32,322 nt of DNA from GCA-1730015 sp964583825. GTDB taxonomy: Bacteria > Pseudomonadota > Gammaproteobacteria > Granulosicoccales > Granulosicoccaceae. Positions 18,101 through 25,153 of the stretch are shown piece after piece. Under the pieces are notes generated by a model. That model had not been told where the DNA came from. It searched no databases and saw only the letters and a list, made by a program, of their open reading frames with translations. The DNA lies in NCBI GenBank assembly GCA_964583825.1, contig CAZOXM010000055.1:1-32322 (forward strand), written 5' to 3'. Made by a program: the position numbers and the translations under genes. Every line of letters begins with the position of its first letter. Position 1 is the stretch's first letter.

Positions 18101-19600
18101 GCGTATTCATCTTTTGGGCGCGATAACCGGGAACGCCGCCGGGTACTTTATGTGGGTGCCAACGACGGTATGCTGCACGCATTCGACGCCGGGCAGTGGA
18201 CGGGGGCCGAGTGGTCGGCCGGCACGGGTGAAGAGTTGTTTGCCTATGTGCCATCTCCTGTGTTCTCGCGTTTGTCAGCGCTGACCAATCCAAAATACAC
18301 TCACAAATACTATGTCGATGCTTCCCCGCGCGCTGCAGATGTGTTTATCAATGGTGCCTGGCGAACCGTGTTAATCGGCGCGCTTGGTCGGGGTGGTCAG
18401 GGGGTGTATGCACTCGATATTACCGACCCGGATGCAATCACCGAGGCCGGTGCCGGGGACGCTGTATTGTGGGAATTCACCGACCGCGAAGATCGAGGGC
18501 TGGGGTTTACCTACTCAAGTCCGATCATCGCACGTATGCACAATGGAAAGTGGGTTGCCATTGTTGGGAACGGCTACAACAACAGCACCCGTAACGAGGG
18601 GTACAGCCGCGGCGGGGGCTGGTCTTCCATTATTCTGATCGACATTGCCACCGGGCAAAAAATTCGCAAACTGTTTCCCGGTCAGGCGGGGTGTCGAGGC
18701 CAGGTGTCCACGCCGAATGCGATGGCCGAGCCAACCGCAGTGGACATTAATGGTGACAACATCATCGATAGTATCTATGCCGGAGATCTGTACGGGTGCG
18801 TGTATCGCTTTGATGTGTCGGATACCAACGTGGCCAACTGGTCGAACGGTGAGGTAATACATCAGGCAGTGGATGACAATGGAAACCGTTCACCGATCAC
18901 CTCTGCGGTTACTGTTGGCTCACATCCAACCGGTACCGGCGTGATGGTCTATTTCGGTACGGGCAAATACCTTGAACCGAGTGATCAGCGATCAACCAGT
19001 CAACATCGGATCTACGGTATTTGGGATAAAGGGCCGGGATATGACACAAAGCGGCTAACCCGAATCAGCTCAAACAACATGCTGCAGCAGACAATCACAC
19101 TTGAAGATACCTTCGAATATGACACCGATGACGACGGCATTGACGACACATCGGTTCCTATTCGCGAGACTTCACGCAACCCGATTGACTGGACGGTGCA
19201 CGAAGGCTGGTATATGGACCTGGTGTACGGCACTGCGCTCGGTGAACAGGTCCTGGCGACGCCGGTACTGAGAGATGGAAAACTCCTGGTCAGTACCCAC
19301 ATTCCAACCGGAGATGAATGTGCACCGCAGCAACAGGGCTGGCTGATGATACTCAATGCCGCCAATGGTGGTATGGCTGACACCGGCCTGCTCGATATCG
19401 ACGATGACGGTCTGTTGAATGAACCGCCGATAGCCGGGATCGGAAATCTTGGTAATCCTTTCGCCGCCCCTACGCTGGTGGCAGGGGCTGATCGCGACGT
19501 GCTGATCACGCAGGCCGAAATTGATCCGGAACCGGAAACTATCTCATTGGCGAGTAGTTTTATCGACGGTCGAATGACCTGGCGTGAGCTGGAGCCCTGA
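15143..19600 (+). CDS. pilY1: Type IV pilus tip adhesin/assembly protein PilY1
   Basis: A 1485-residue exported protein. A hydrophobic stretch at about 49-62 ends in a signal-peptidase-like site after A67 (VHSA|E); the 48-residue lead-in is long, and a TTG at residue 46 would give a standard signal peptide. The N-terminal part has the PilY1 block CTVGWSGDFLNFLSMTRMD and LYGGRR; I do not see the D-x-S-x-S metal site of von Willebrand A domains found in some PilY1 proteins. The C-terminal half is the PilC/PilY1 beta-propeller (SGSLDTGNRVYSASFRSGKWTGDV, RRVLYVGANDGMLHAFDAG). Several D-x-[DN]-x-[DN]-G loops could bind calcium, at residues 106, 783, 1201, 1327 and 1418. Functions in pilus assembly, retraction control and adhesion. 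Confidence 0.92.
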   Translation: MGNTLTKAIVLPVRRKRYAIASQTVDVRGRSIGWWQTLCGSIQRGLRAPLLLWLMLLPVLQPSVHSAELNLADTPLFISGSKTALVQLIMQRDNKLFFEAYPSYEDINQDGVLDIRYKPHEIDYYGYFDSYFCYQNLTGTYLEAVATTADKKCTVGWSGDFLNFLSMTRMDVMLRALYGGRREIDTADGLTILRRAFVPWENHTWGVPYNSLAEDGYLISDYSPLSEPVANTRHLLSTSNVKMDDVPYLRVRENTTDEIWQWVDKEGSQGDEWASFEVVLDVRVCKDGFLEEACQQYPNNHYKPVGLLHEFGENNAMYFSLLSGSYENNLQGGVLRQPVTSFGDNEVDRVSGVFTRAPGIVTSLDAIRIPNDYLQRRGKTGTVQADCGWINDRPFQNGECRAWGNPIAEMMYEGLRYFSGAEVPTDAFETVGGMDEQLGLSAAVWNDPYSGAADQPYAQCSSAYQLVISDPSPSFDGDQLPGSDFSSFTGDGLPDLDVGALADKISKNESTLPGLKFIGQVGTLNDGSPSPKEVTTFRNIRGLAPEAPHRQGSYYAPSVSYFGHQNDIHPNAPGVQNVGNFTLALGSPLPSIDVEVGTKKISFAPFAKTVKFCSQNSTYYPTNAIVGFTVEEITPTSGSFRVSFEDMEQGADNDMDAVSRYRYSVTGNTVRMKVDSLVASGCAIQHMGYTVSGSNKDGVYLVVRDTDTNARIDPDYELDVPPSETPGSGWADRTALPLTSTIDFTPGTVTAAEQLPSPLWYAAKWGGFNDLNGDRIPQREEWDADNDGAPDNYFPVTDPSRMAQTMRSVFNRISEQAGAATAVSVSSGSLDTGNRVYSASFRSGKWTGDVVSKEITSDAVISDTFDWSASDELVARVAAGIPRQIITYNPDSRQGVPFQWPADVASPQNDEISASQVNWLRRNPITDLEDDLGESRLTYLRGEEIDGLRNRSTPLGDIVHSSPMLVGVPSSFFPDNWGTAAPENAAAYSSFGRDNRERRRVLYVGANDGMLHAFDAGQWTGAEWSAGTGEELFAYVPSPVFSRLSALTNPKYTHKYYVDASPRAADVFINGAWRTVLIGALGRGGQGVYALDITDPDAITEAGAGDAVLWEFTDREDRGLGFTYSSPIIARMHNGKWVAIVGNGYNNSTRNEGYSRGGGWSSIILIDIATGQKIRKLFPGQAGCRGQVSTPNAMAEPTAVDINGDNIIDSIYAGDLYGCVYRFDVSDTNVANWSNGEVIHQAVDDNGNRSPITSAVTVGSHPTGTGVMVYFGTGKYLEPSDQRSTSQHRIYGIWDKGPGYDTKRLTRISSNNMLQQTITLEDTFEYDTDDDGIDDTSVPIRETSRNPIDWTVHEGWYMDLVYGTALGEQVLATPVLRDGKLLVSTHIPTGDECAPQQQGWLMILNAANGGMADTGLLDIDDDGLLNEPPIAGIGNLGNPFAAPTLVAGADRDVLITQAEIDPEPETISLASSFIDGRMTWRELEP

Positions 19601-19708
19601 GTACACGCAACTTTTTTTCACGGTGACGCAGGTAGTTCGATCTGTCCACTAGCTTCGGGCTTCATGGCACCTGATTACCGACAAATGGAGCATCAGCCCA
19701 CTGGCGAT

Positions 19709-20098
19709 TCAATGGCACATCAGCGGAACAGTAAAGACCGCTGATACAGCGGGCATAGCTCGTAGTTCCCTTATGACCTCACGACGTTTTGTGTAGTCGA
19801 TGATGACGTCGAAGAGCCGTTCCGGTCCGGCCGCTTTAACGTCTGCCACGCCGGGCACCTCTGTGATTGCAGGCAGTACGAGTGCCGCGTCTTCTGCATA
19901 GACGTAGTAGGTAATGTGCTGCCTGTTTTCTCCGCTCATTGACAGGTATCGATTTACATACGCCTGCTCGGTGTAGTGGACAATGCGGTTTATGTCGACT
20001 TTGCCAAGCCCGAAGCCTGCGATAAGGCCACCGAACACAATGAGCGCCGCCGTGCGCAGTTCAACGGACAGGTGGGTGATTGAGTGACGGGAGATCAA
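19709..20098 (-). CDS. Small single-pass membrane protein, function unknown, in the oxidase operon
   Basis: Not recognised. A 129-residue frame starting with TTG at 20098, whose TTGA overlaps the stop of the upstream oxidase subunit by 4 bases, suggesting coupled translation. One transmembrane helix is evident at about 16-32 (TAALIVFGGLIAGFGLG); about 95 residues follow, with charged and alternating hydrophobic residues (ITYYVYAEDAALVLPAI, LFDVIIDYTKRREVIRELRAM) as in a small alpha/beta domain. No cysteine pair or cofactor motif. The missing ATG lowers confidence, but the frame is well filled and tightly placed as the last gene of the operon. Could anchor the oxidase to the membrane; this is a guess from position. 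Confidence 0.5.
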   Translation of the reverse strand: MISRHSITHLSVELRTAALIVFGGLIAGFGLGKVDINRIVHYTEQAYVNRYLSMSGENRQHITYYVYAEDAALVLPAITEVPGVADVKAAGPERLFDVIIDYTKRREVIRELRAMPAVSAVFTVPLMCH

Positions 20099-21483
20099 GC
20101 CAGCTCTGCCAGCTCTGCCAGGGTGACAGGTTTGATCGGAGCGCGGATTCGGTAATAGCCGATTTCATCATGCGGTCGCGCATGGGTTTTTGCGAGTATT
20201 TCAGTGACTGTATTGCCGCAGTAACGTCCCTGACAAGGACCCATACCACTGCGGCAGAATGCTTTTGTCTGGTTGGGTCCGGTGCAGCCGAGCGCTGCCA
20301 CGTTTCTGATTTCGCCGGCGGTGACTTCCTCGCATCGACAGATCACTACATCGTCGCGTGGGTCAACGCAATCCGCAGGTGGTGCGTACAGGGTATCCAG
20401 AAACAGGCGGAGCTTTTTAGATTTCTGCACAAGTCGTTGTGATGGTTTTGCCAGCTGATCGCGTCGAGTGCTACTGATACTGCCTGTTGCACTGAGGGCG
20501 CCGAGTGCCGCGATTCGGCCCTGATGCTCAGCGTTGATCGCGCCACCGATACCGCTGCCGTCGCCGGCAATGTAGATGCCGGGTACCGAGCTTGCTCCCC
20601 ATTGATCCAGTGCCGGATGAAAGCAACGCTGCAATGAATGCCATTGATGGTGCAGGCCCAGCGAACGACTGAGTTGTACATTGGGCACAACGCCCTGGTG
20701 TAACAGTACGTGGTTGGCGACAAGCTTAAAGTGCGTACCCCTGCTGGTGAAAGTGAGTCCCTCTGCGTGGTGTTGGCCTGCGACCTTCAGGTTTGTACAG
20801 TGCCGATAGTGGGGGATGCCGGCCTTTTTTATATTGCGCAGATAGGTGAGTCCGGTGCCGATGACACCGATGCTTTTGAATGGAAAGCCTGCAGCGGCGC
20901 GACGGTAATCTGCGAGTGAAACGGTGTCGACAATGGCGGTGATCCGGCCACCCTGTGCGAGTATCTGATTAGCGACGGCGTAGAGCAACGGACCGGTACC
21001 GGCGAGAATCGGCTGGTCGAGGGTCAATCCGCTGGTCTTCAGCAGGATCTGTGCGGCGCCCGCAGTCATCACACCCGGCAGCGTCCAGCCGCTTATCGGG
21101 TAGGGGCGTTCGAGTGCCCCGGTGGCGATAATTACCGCCTTGGGGTTGATCTGAAATGCGTGACCATCCTCGCTTGCGGTGACGCGCTTTTGCTTATCGA
21201 CAGACCAGACGGTCGCGCCGTGTATACAGGCAATGCCGGTATTGTGCAGGTGGTCAGTCAGCGTTTTACCGCGAGTATATTCCTGGCCGAGTTTACTTGC
21301 CCGGCGGTTGTCGATGTCTGCCAGGCCGCGATATATCTGACCACCCGCGCTCGCCTGCTCGTCGATGATGGTGACCGCAGCGCCGTGATCTGCAGCGGTT
21401 AGCGCCGCTGCCATGCCCGCCGGGCCTGCGCCAATGACCAGTAAGTCCGGTGCAGCGATATCGTGTTTTCTGTCTGGTTCCAT
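20095..21483 (-). CDS. Opine/D-hydroxyproline oxidase-type FAD subunit with BFD-like iron-sulfur domain (OoxA/HcnB family)
   Basis: A 462-residue subunit with a two-dinucleotide-binding pyridine nucleotide-disulfide oxidoreductase fold. FAD motif GAGPAG at 18-23, DEQASAGGQIYRG after the second strand, ATGALERPYP, and a second binding region around LAGTGPLLYAVA. The C-terminal roughly 100 residues form a BFD-like [2Fe-2S] domain: CRCEE, then GMGPCQGRYC. This architecture belongs to the OoxA/HcnB/SoxA-related alpha subunits, which work with a DAO-type subunit and a small ferredoxin-like protein. The three genes lie in a row here and overlap, so a heteromeric D-amino acid, opine or hydroxyproline dehydrogenase is likely. 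Substrate undetermined. Confidence 0.87.
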   Translation of the reverse strand: MEPDRKHDIAAPDLLVIGAGPAGMAAALTAADHGAAVTIIDEQASAGGQIYRGLADIDNRRASKLGQEYTRGKTLTDHLHNTGIACIHGATVWSVDKQKRVTASEDGHAFQINPKAVIIATGALERPYPISGWTLPGVMTAGAAQILLKTSGLTLDQPILAGTGPLLYAVANQILAQGGRITAIVDTVSLADYRRAAAGFPFKSIGVIGTGLTYLRNIKKAGIPHYRHCTNLKVAGQHHAEGLTFTSRGTHFKLVANHVLLHQGVVPNVQLSRSLGLHHQWHSLQRCFHPALDQWGASSVPGIYIAGDGSGIGGAINAEHQGRIAALGALSATGSISSTRRDQLAKPSQRLVQKSKKLRLFLDTLYAPPADCVDPRDDVVICRCEEVTAGEIRNVAALGCTGPNQTKAFCRSGMGPCQGRYCGNTVTEILAKTHARPHDEIGYYRIRAPIKPVTLAELAELA

Positions 21484-21791
21484 TAGTCTGCCGAGTGACG
21501 CGGTAGCATCGGTTGATCTTCGCTGTTTGCCGGGGTTGCGGTGATCACCGTCATGCCCGGCAGTGCCCTGGTCATGCAGGACTGACGGGTAACCATGTCG
21601 ATTTCAACCAGGCAGTCGTAACAGGCACCCATCATACAAAAGGGTCCGCGCGGTGTTCCGTTTGCTGTCACGCGAGTGGTTGTGATGCCGTTGGCCAGTA
21701 ACGCGGCCGCAATGGTATCGCCGGTACTTGCCGTGATAGCCGTACCGTTGAAGTAAAATGTAAACGGTGTTTCCGTCGCTTTATCCCGCAT
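21483..21791 (-). CDS. (2Fe-2S) ferredoxin-like small subunit of the oxidase (HcnA-like)
   Basis: A small protein of 102 residues with a plant-type ferredoxin fold. Cysteines FCMMGACYDC and a later QSCMT give the C-x4-C-x2-C...C arrangement of the HcnA/OoxA-associated [2Fe-2S] subunits. FTFYFNGTAITASTGDTIAAALLANGI is the usual opening of these proteins. The frame extends to 21833, but the ATG at 21791 fits the family start and overlaps the upstream gene by only 11 bases. Its 3' end abuts the larger FAD subunit. It carries electrons between the two flavin subunits or to the quinone pool. Confidence 0.88.
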   Translation of the reverse strand: MRDKATETPFTFYFNGTAITASTGDTIAAALLANGITTTRVTANGTPRGPFCMMGACYDCLVEIDMVTRQSCMTRALPGMTVITATPANSEDQPMLPRHSAD

Positions 21792-22905
21792 GATCGAAGC
21801 GCGTCTCTTTGAAGTCATCGAGGTCAATGCCATGCGCTTTTATCTGCTCGACCTCACCGCATAGCCAGTCCGGTATTAACGCTGCATGGACTGCCGCAAG
21901 CGTAATGCCGCTGTGACAGGTCGCATAATATGCACCGGGGTACGATTCGGATTGCTGGTAAACAGGGAAACCGTCCGGTGACATAATTCTAAGCGCACCC
22001 CAGCTTCTAACCAGCTGTGCTTTTGACAGAAAAGGATATTGCCGGATGGCATTGGCCGCAAGGGCGGCGGTTGTTGGAATAGTTTCCGAATCGTCGTAAC
22101 CGACTTCTTCGGCGGAAGCGCCGATCTGCACGGCACCTTCATTGACCTGTCGAATTTCATCTGATGGCCGGTTGATTAGCCGTGGCATTTTTTCGGTGAT
22201 TAATACTTGTCCGCGCTGCGGTCTTATTGGTACGGTAAAACCGAGTGATCTGCCGAGTTGCGCGGTGCCGAGTCCGCAGGCTAAGACGACTTTGTCGCAA
22301 CGGTGTGTCTCGCTTAAGCCGCTGTGAATAGTAAAGCCCTGCGCTTCAGGCGTTATCGCAGATACCTTGTAAAGCCTTCTTTCGAGTCCGAGTCGATGCG
22401 TGGTCTGAGTCAGTGCCCGATAGAAATTTAACGGATTTAAATGACCGTCTTCGTGGTGAAGGATGGCTCCCGCAACCTCACTGCCAATTTGTGGCTCTTC
22501 TTTTTTTATGGCGTTATGGCCGAGCACTTCAAACGGATAGTGTTCGCCGAGCTGTTCCTGTAGCGTTGTATAGATCGCAACTCGTTGCTCAAGTGATGCT
22601 TCATCAAGAAAGATACTGTAGCCGCCGCGTTGCTGCAGTGAGATATCAATGCCGGACGCTTCAAACAAGTCGTCCGCCAGGTGTCGCCACAGACGCGCTG
22701 AGGCGCGCGTCCATCTGGCGTAGGTCGGCATGCCGGCACCTTTTCCCTGTACCCACACCAGTCCAAAGTTGCCGCGAGATGCCCTGTGCGCGTTATCCTC
22801 TTCGTCAAACAACGTGACGCTCTTGCCTTTTTTGAGCAGGCCGTAGGCAATAGACAGGCCGACCACACCGCCGCCAATGACAGCAAACTCGCTTTCAGCG
22901 CACAT
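21781..22905 (-). CDS. Oxidase DAO-type FAD subunit (OoxB/HcnC/LhpB-like)
   Basis: A 374-residue D-amino-acid-oxidase-fold flavoprotein: dinucleotide motif GGGVVG at 11-16, DEEDNAHRASRGNFGLVW at the FAD-loop, a PQRGQVLITE substrate-side strand, and a C-terminal SYPGAYYATCHSGITLAAV that closes over the FAD. This is the catalytic beta subunit of the HcnABC/OoxAB/D-hydroxyproline dehydrogenase group, oxidising an alpha-amino or imino carbon. First gene of a four-gene overlapping operon. The sequence directly upstream of the ATG is a repeat element, with no recognisable ribosome-binding site. I do not claim cyanide synthesis. Confidence 0.87.
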   Translation of the reverse strand: MCAESEFAVIGGGVVGLSIAYGLLKKGKSVTLFDEEDNAHRASRGNFGLVWVQGKGAGMPTYARWTRASARLWRHLADDLFEASGIDISLQQRGGYSIFLDEASLEQRVAIYTTLQEQLGEHYPFEVLGHNAIKKEEPQIGSEVAGAILHHEDGHLNPLNFYRALTQTTHRLGLERRLYKVSAITPEAQGFTIHSGLSETHRCDKVVLACGLGTAQLGRSLGFTVPIRPQRGQVLITEKMPRLINRPSDEIRQVNEGAVQIGASAEEVGYDDSETIPTTAALAANAIRQYPFLSKAQLVRSWGALRIMSPDGFPVYQQSESYPGAYYATCHSGITLAAVHAALIPDWLCGEVEQIKAHGIDLDDFKETRFDHAG

Positions 22906-22915
22906 GGCTAACTAG

Positions 22916-23101
22916 TGGACCGCTTGATAAATAAGGTAACACGGATCAAAGCTACAGCCGCCATTGCTGCGTTGGCCATATTTCAACAACCCGGGCTCGA
23001 CGTATGACCCTTTGTTGAACCAAAAAGGGCCTGCGTTTTTCCGCCTTGCACTGACGACTGTAGCTGTGAAAAGTTTGTCACCCTATCTATCAAGCGGTCC
23101 A
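22916..23101. mobile_element. Miniature inverted-repeat element (MITE-like), 186 bp
   Basis: Both ends read TGGACCGCTTGATA inwards and the similarity continues with scattered mismatches (..ATA.GGT.ACA.., then AGCTACAG) for more than 40 bases, so the whole element folds into a long imperfect hairpin. Direct repeats CTAG flank it at 22912-22915 and 23102-23105. It encodes no protein. CTAG fits a Y-TA-R target of the kind used by some IS5-family transposases; the parent is not in this window. It stands 10 bases upstream of the oxidase operon start codon. Confidence 0.8.
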
Positions 23102-23140
23102 CTAGTCTGCTGTAATCCATTTGCCGCGCTACCTGCAAGC

Positions 23141-23725
23141 CTACAAGCCAGCCAGGCACCGCTGTTCCAGCTGCGCCAGCGTGATCTGCTGATTCGGGCT
23201 CGGGTTAAGTGCCAGTGCGCGGCGGGTCAGTTCGAGTGCCTGTTGAGGGCGGCGCTCTGCGAGGTGGCTCTCTGCCAGCGCTCTGAAAGTCTCGGGATCA
23301 TCAGGCGATATCCGGATCGCACGCTCCAGCAAGCCGATCGCACGGATATGATTCTGTTGTGATGCCGCCTGTATGGCCTGCTCACGCAAAGCGATTGCGG
23401 CAGGCAGGCTGCGGGGCGTGTTTTGATCTGGCACCGAGGTCGGGCGTATCTCGGAAGAGACGGTCGTCGGTGCGGTAGTTTCAGTGTTGTCGGGTGCAGG
23501 TGAGGTCGGTATGGGGGGTTGCGCGGATGGCAACGTGCCGCTGCGATTTGTGCCGGCATATTTGGTGCCGCACGCGGTCAGTGCGATCGACAGGAACAGC
23601 ACCGAAAGGGCACGGAAGCCGGTCAGTGTTACCTTCGATAGTGGTGTGTTCAATTGCTCGACAGGGCTTTGCCGCCCGGACTTGTATTGCATTCGCATTG
23701 CCCGCTGTAGTGTCGTTGAAATCAT
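23141..23725 (-). CDS. TPR-containing lipoprotein
   Basis: A 194-residue lipoprotein. The lipobox LTAC places the lipidated cysteine at 52, after a hydrophobic run LSVLFLSIALTA; the long N-terminal part suggests the true start may be downstream (ATG at 23698 or 23692). A Pro/Thr-rich linker follows, then a helical repeat region: QAASQQNHIRAIGLLERAIRISPDDPETFRALAESHLAERRPQQALELTRRALALNP, at least two tetratricopeptide repeats. Such proteins act as periplasmic scaffolds. Last gene after the kinase and the exported GH12-like protein in the same direction, only 19 bases after the latter's stop, so probably cotranscribed. No specific function known. Confidence 0.75.
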   Translation of the reverse strand: MISTTLQRAMRMQYKSGRQSPVEQLNTPLSKVTLTGFRALSVLFLSIALTACGTKYAGTNRSGTLPSAQPPIPTSPAPDNTETTAPTTVSSEIRPTSVPDQNTPRSLPAAIALREQAIQAASQQNHIRAIGLLERAIRISPDDPETFRALAESHLAERRPQQALELTRRALALNPSPNQQITLAQLEQRCLAGL

Positions 23726-23744
23726 ACCGCAATTCGCGGTTAGC

Positions 23745-25025
23745 CTACTTAAACAGCGATTTCAGGAACGACTTTACAGTGTTGTCGGTGCCTGCTGTGG
23801 CGCTGATCGACCCCGCGTCTTCTGCCGGCAGCACGTTGTCCGGCTGGGCGAGCGATGCCGTCTGCGTTTGTTTTTGTGCGGGGCGCGCAGCCACCTCCTT
23901 ATCACCCCAGCCGAATGTGCCGCGACCTTCCACATCCACACGCAGCGTCGGCCAGTCAACTACCCCTTCCTGTCCGCCCGGGTCGGACCACCAGATCTCG
24001 TTACCGATGTGCAGTCCCGACAGGACCATGTCATTGTCGGGCCATCGAGGTGGCGCAAATCCTCTCGGGTCCGCCTTTGCCATCATCTGTTTTGCATCGG
24101 CATTGTTGCTGAGAATTTCACGCATCGATGTTTTAGCCCACGCCATTACATCTTTGATTGAGAGGCTGGTGATTGTGCCCTCAACCGGAATCAACGCGAC
24201 GTAACGGAAGTAGTTGCCGCCGCCGGTTTCAATTTTCAAAATGACATGAAAATCGCGCTTGCCGATCTTAGTGATACCCATGACTTTACCTCCGGCCCAG
24301 GCACCGTCCGGTCGGTTGGTGTTGCCATTGGTTTGGTCGGGCATTTGAAACCAGACATTAATGTTATAAGCCTTGGTGCGGTTGCTGTTGATGGCGTTAA
24401 TATCACCCAGCAGTGACGGGTGCGATGCAGTTTGTGCGTTGTCGACGTCGTGCAGGTACATATCGAGGAAGGTGTTGACGGTTGGGTTTCCGGAGTATCG
24501 AGTTCTGACCGAAACATGCGTGTCCGGCAGATCTTTCAGCTTGCAGGGGAACCCGGTTTGTTGCTGTGCCGGGGCGAGATCAAACAACGGACTTTGCAGC
24601 CCTTCGCCTTTCATGCGGAATTCGTTTTCAAAACCTTTTAACGGTTTCGGGTTGCCGCTGGTTTCATAGCGACCGCCCATGGTGCCCAGCACGGCACACG
24701 GAAAAGCCTTTACCCGGTATTGATCGCTGTTAATACACTTAAATTTCATCGACGTGGCCGGGCCATCGATATGCCATTCTATATAGCTGTCTTCCGGGAT
24801 CTGGTACGAGTAACCATAGGCGTTGGTTAGAAACAACAGTCCGTTGGTTTCTTGTGATGCGAAGGATCCATGTGGTGCGGTGTCACTCGGGCGGGGCTCT
24901 GCACGCATGAACACACCAGCACGTTGATTCATGGCTAATCCTGTGATCGATTGGGCAAGGGCACTTAGTGGGTGGCTGATGGCCAGACCGGCCATTGAAG
25001 TGCGCAATAAAGATCGACGCTTCAT
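23745..25025 (-). CDS. Exported protein resembling glycoside hydrolase family 12, nucleophile position substituted
   Basis: A 426-residue exported protein. The leader MKRRSLLRTSMAGLAISHPLSALAQ has a twin-arginine-like motif (KRRSLLR) and a hydrophobic core with cleavage near ALAQ. The body recalls the beta-jelly-roll of GH12 endoglucanases: a RVKAFPCAVLG strand, LPDTHVSV, then AYNINVWFQMP aligning by eye with the Y-E-L-M-I-W nucleophile strand, and SGLHIGNEIWW aligning with the acid/base strand. On that alignment the nucleophile Glu is N221, while the acid/base Glu is kept as E343. A low-complexity tail (about 382-420) follows. So it may bind rather than cut glycans, or belong to a different family of the same fold. 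Between a kinase and a lipoprotein gene. Confidence 0.5.
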   Translation of the reverse strand: MKRRSLLRTSMAGLAISHPLSALAQSITGLAMNQRAGVFMRAEPRPSDTAPHGSFASQETNGLLFLTNAYGYSYQIPEDSYIEWHIDGPATSMKFKCINSDQYRVKAFPCAVLGTMGGRYETSGNPKPLKGFENEFRMKGEGLQSPLFDLAPAQQQTGFPCKLKDLPDTHVSVRTRYSGNPTVNTFLDMYLHDVDNAQTASHPSLLGDINAINSNRTKAYNINVWFQMPDQTNGNTNRPDGAWAGGKVMGITKIGKRDFHVILKIETGGGNYFRYVALIPVEGTITSLSIKDVMAWAKTSMREILSNNADAKQMMAKADPRGFAPPRWPDNDMVLSGLHIGNEIWWSDPGGQEGVVDWPTLRVDVEGRGTFGWGDKEVAARPAQKQTQTASLAQPDNVLPAEDAGSISATAGTDNTVKSFLKSLFK

Positions 25026-25153
25026 ACTGGGGAATCCCTGAGTTCGCCCGCTGGCATGTGGTTGCAGGCAATGCGGGCCGACGCGTTAGACGCCGGCATG
25101 CTATGAGTTCAAGCGGTTAAATTGATTGGTGGACACACAGTGGTAACCAATGG

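Noticed and set aside
20095..22905. Hydrogen cyanide synthase HcnABC
   Set aside because: The three subunit families fit, but the gene order (HcnC-like, HcnA-like, HcnB-like) differs from hcnABC, and related oxidases of opines and hydroxyproline share the same parts. Nothing seen is specific for cyanide production.
23484..24204. Long plus-strand open frames opposite the GH12-like gene
   Set aside because: They lie antisense to a coherent gene with an export signal and fold-like motifs; their translations are rich in Arg, Ser and Cys and show no recognisable domain.
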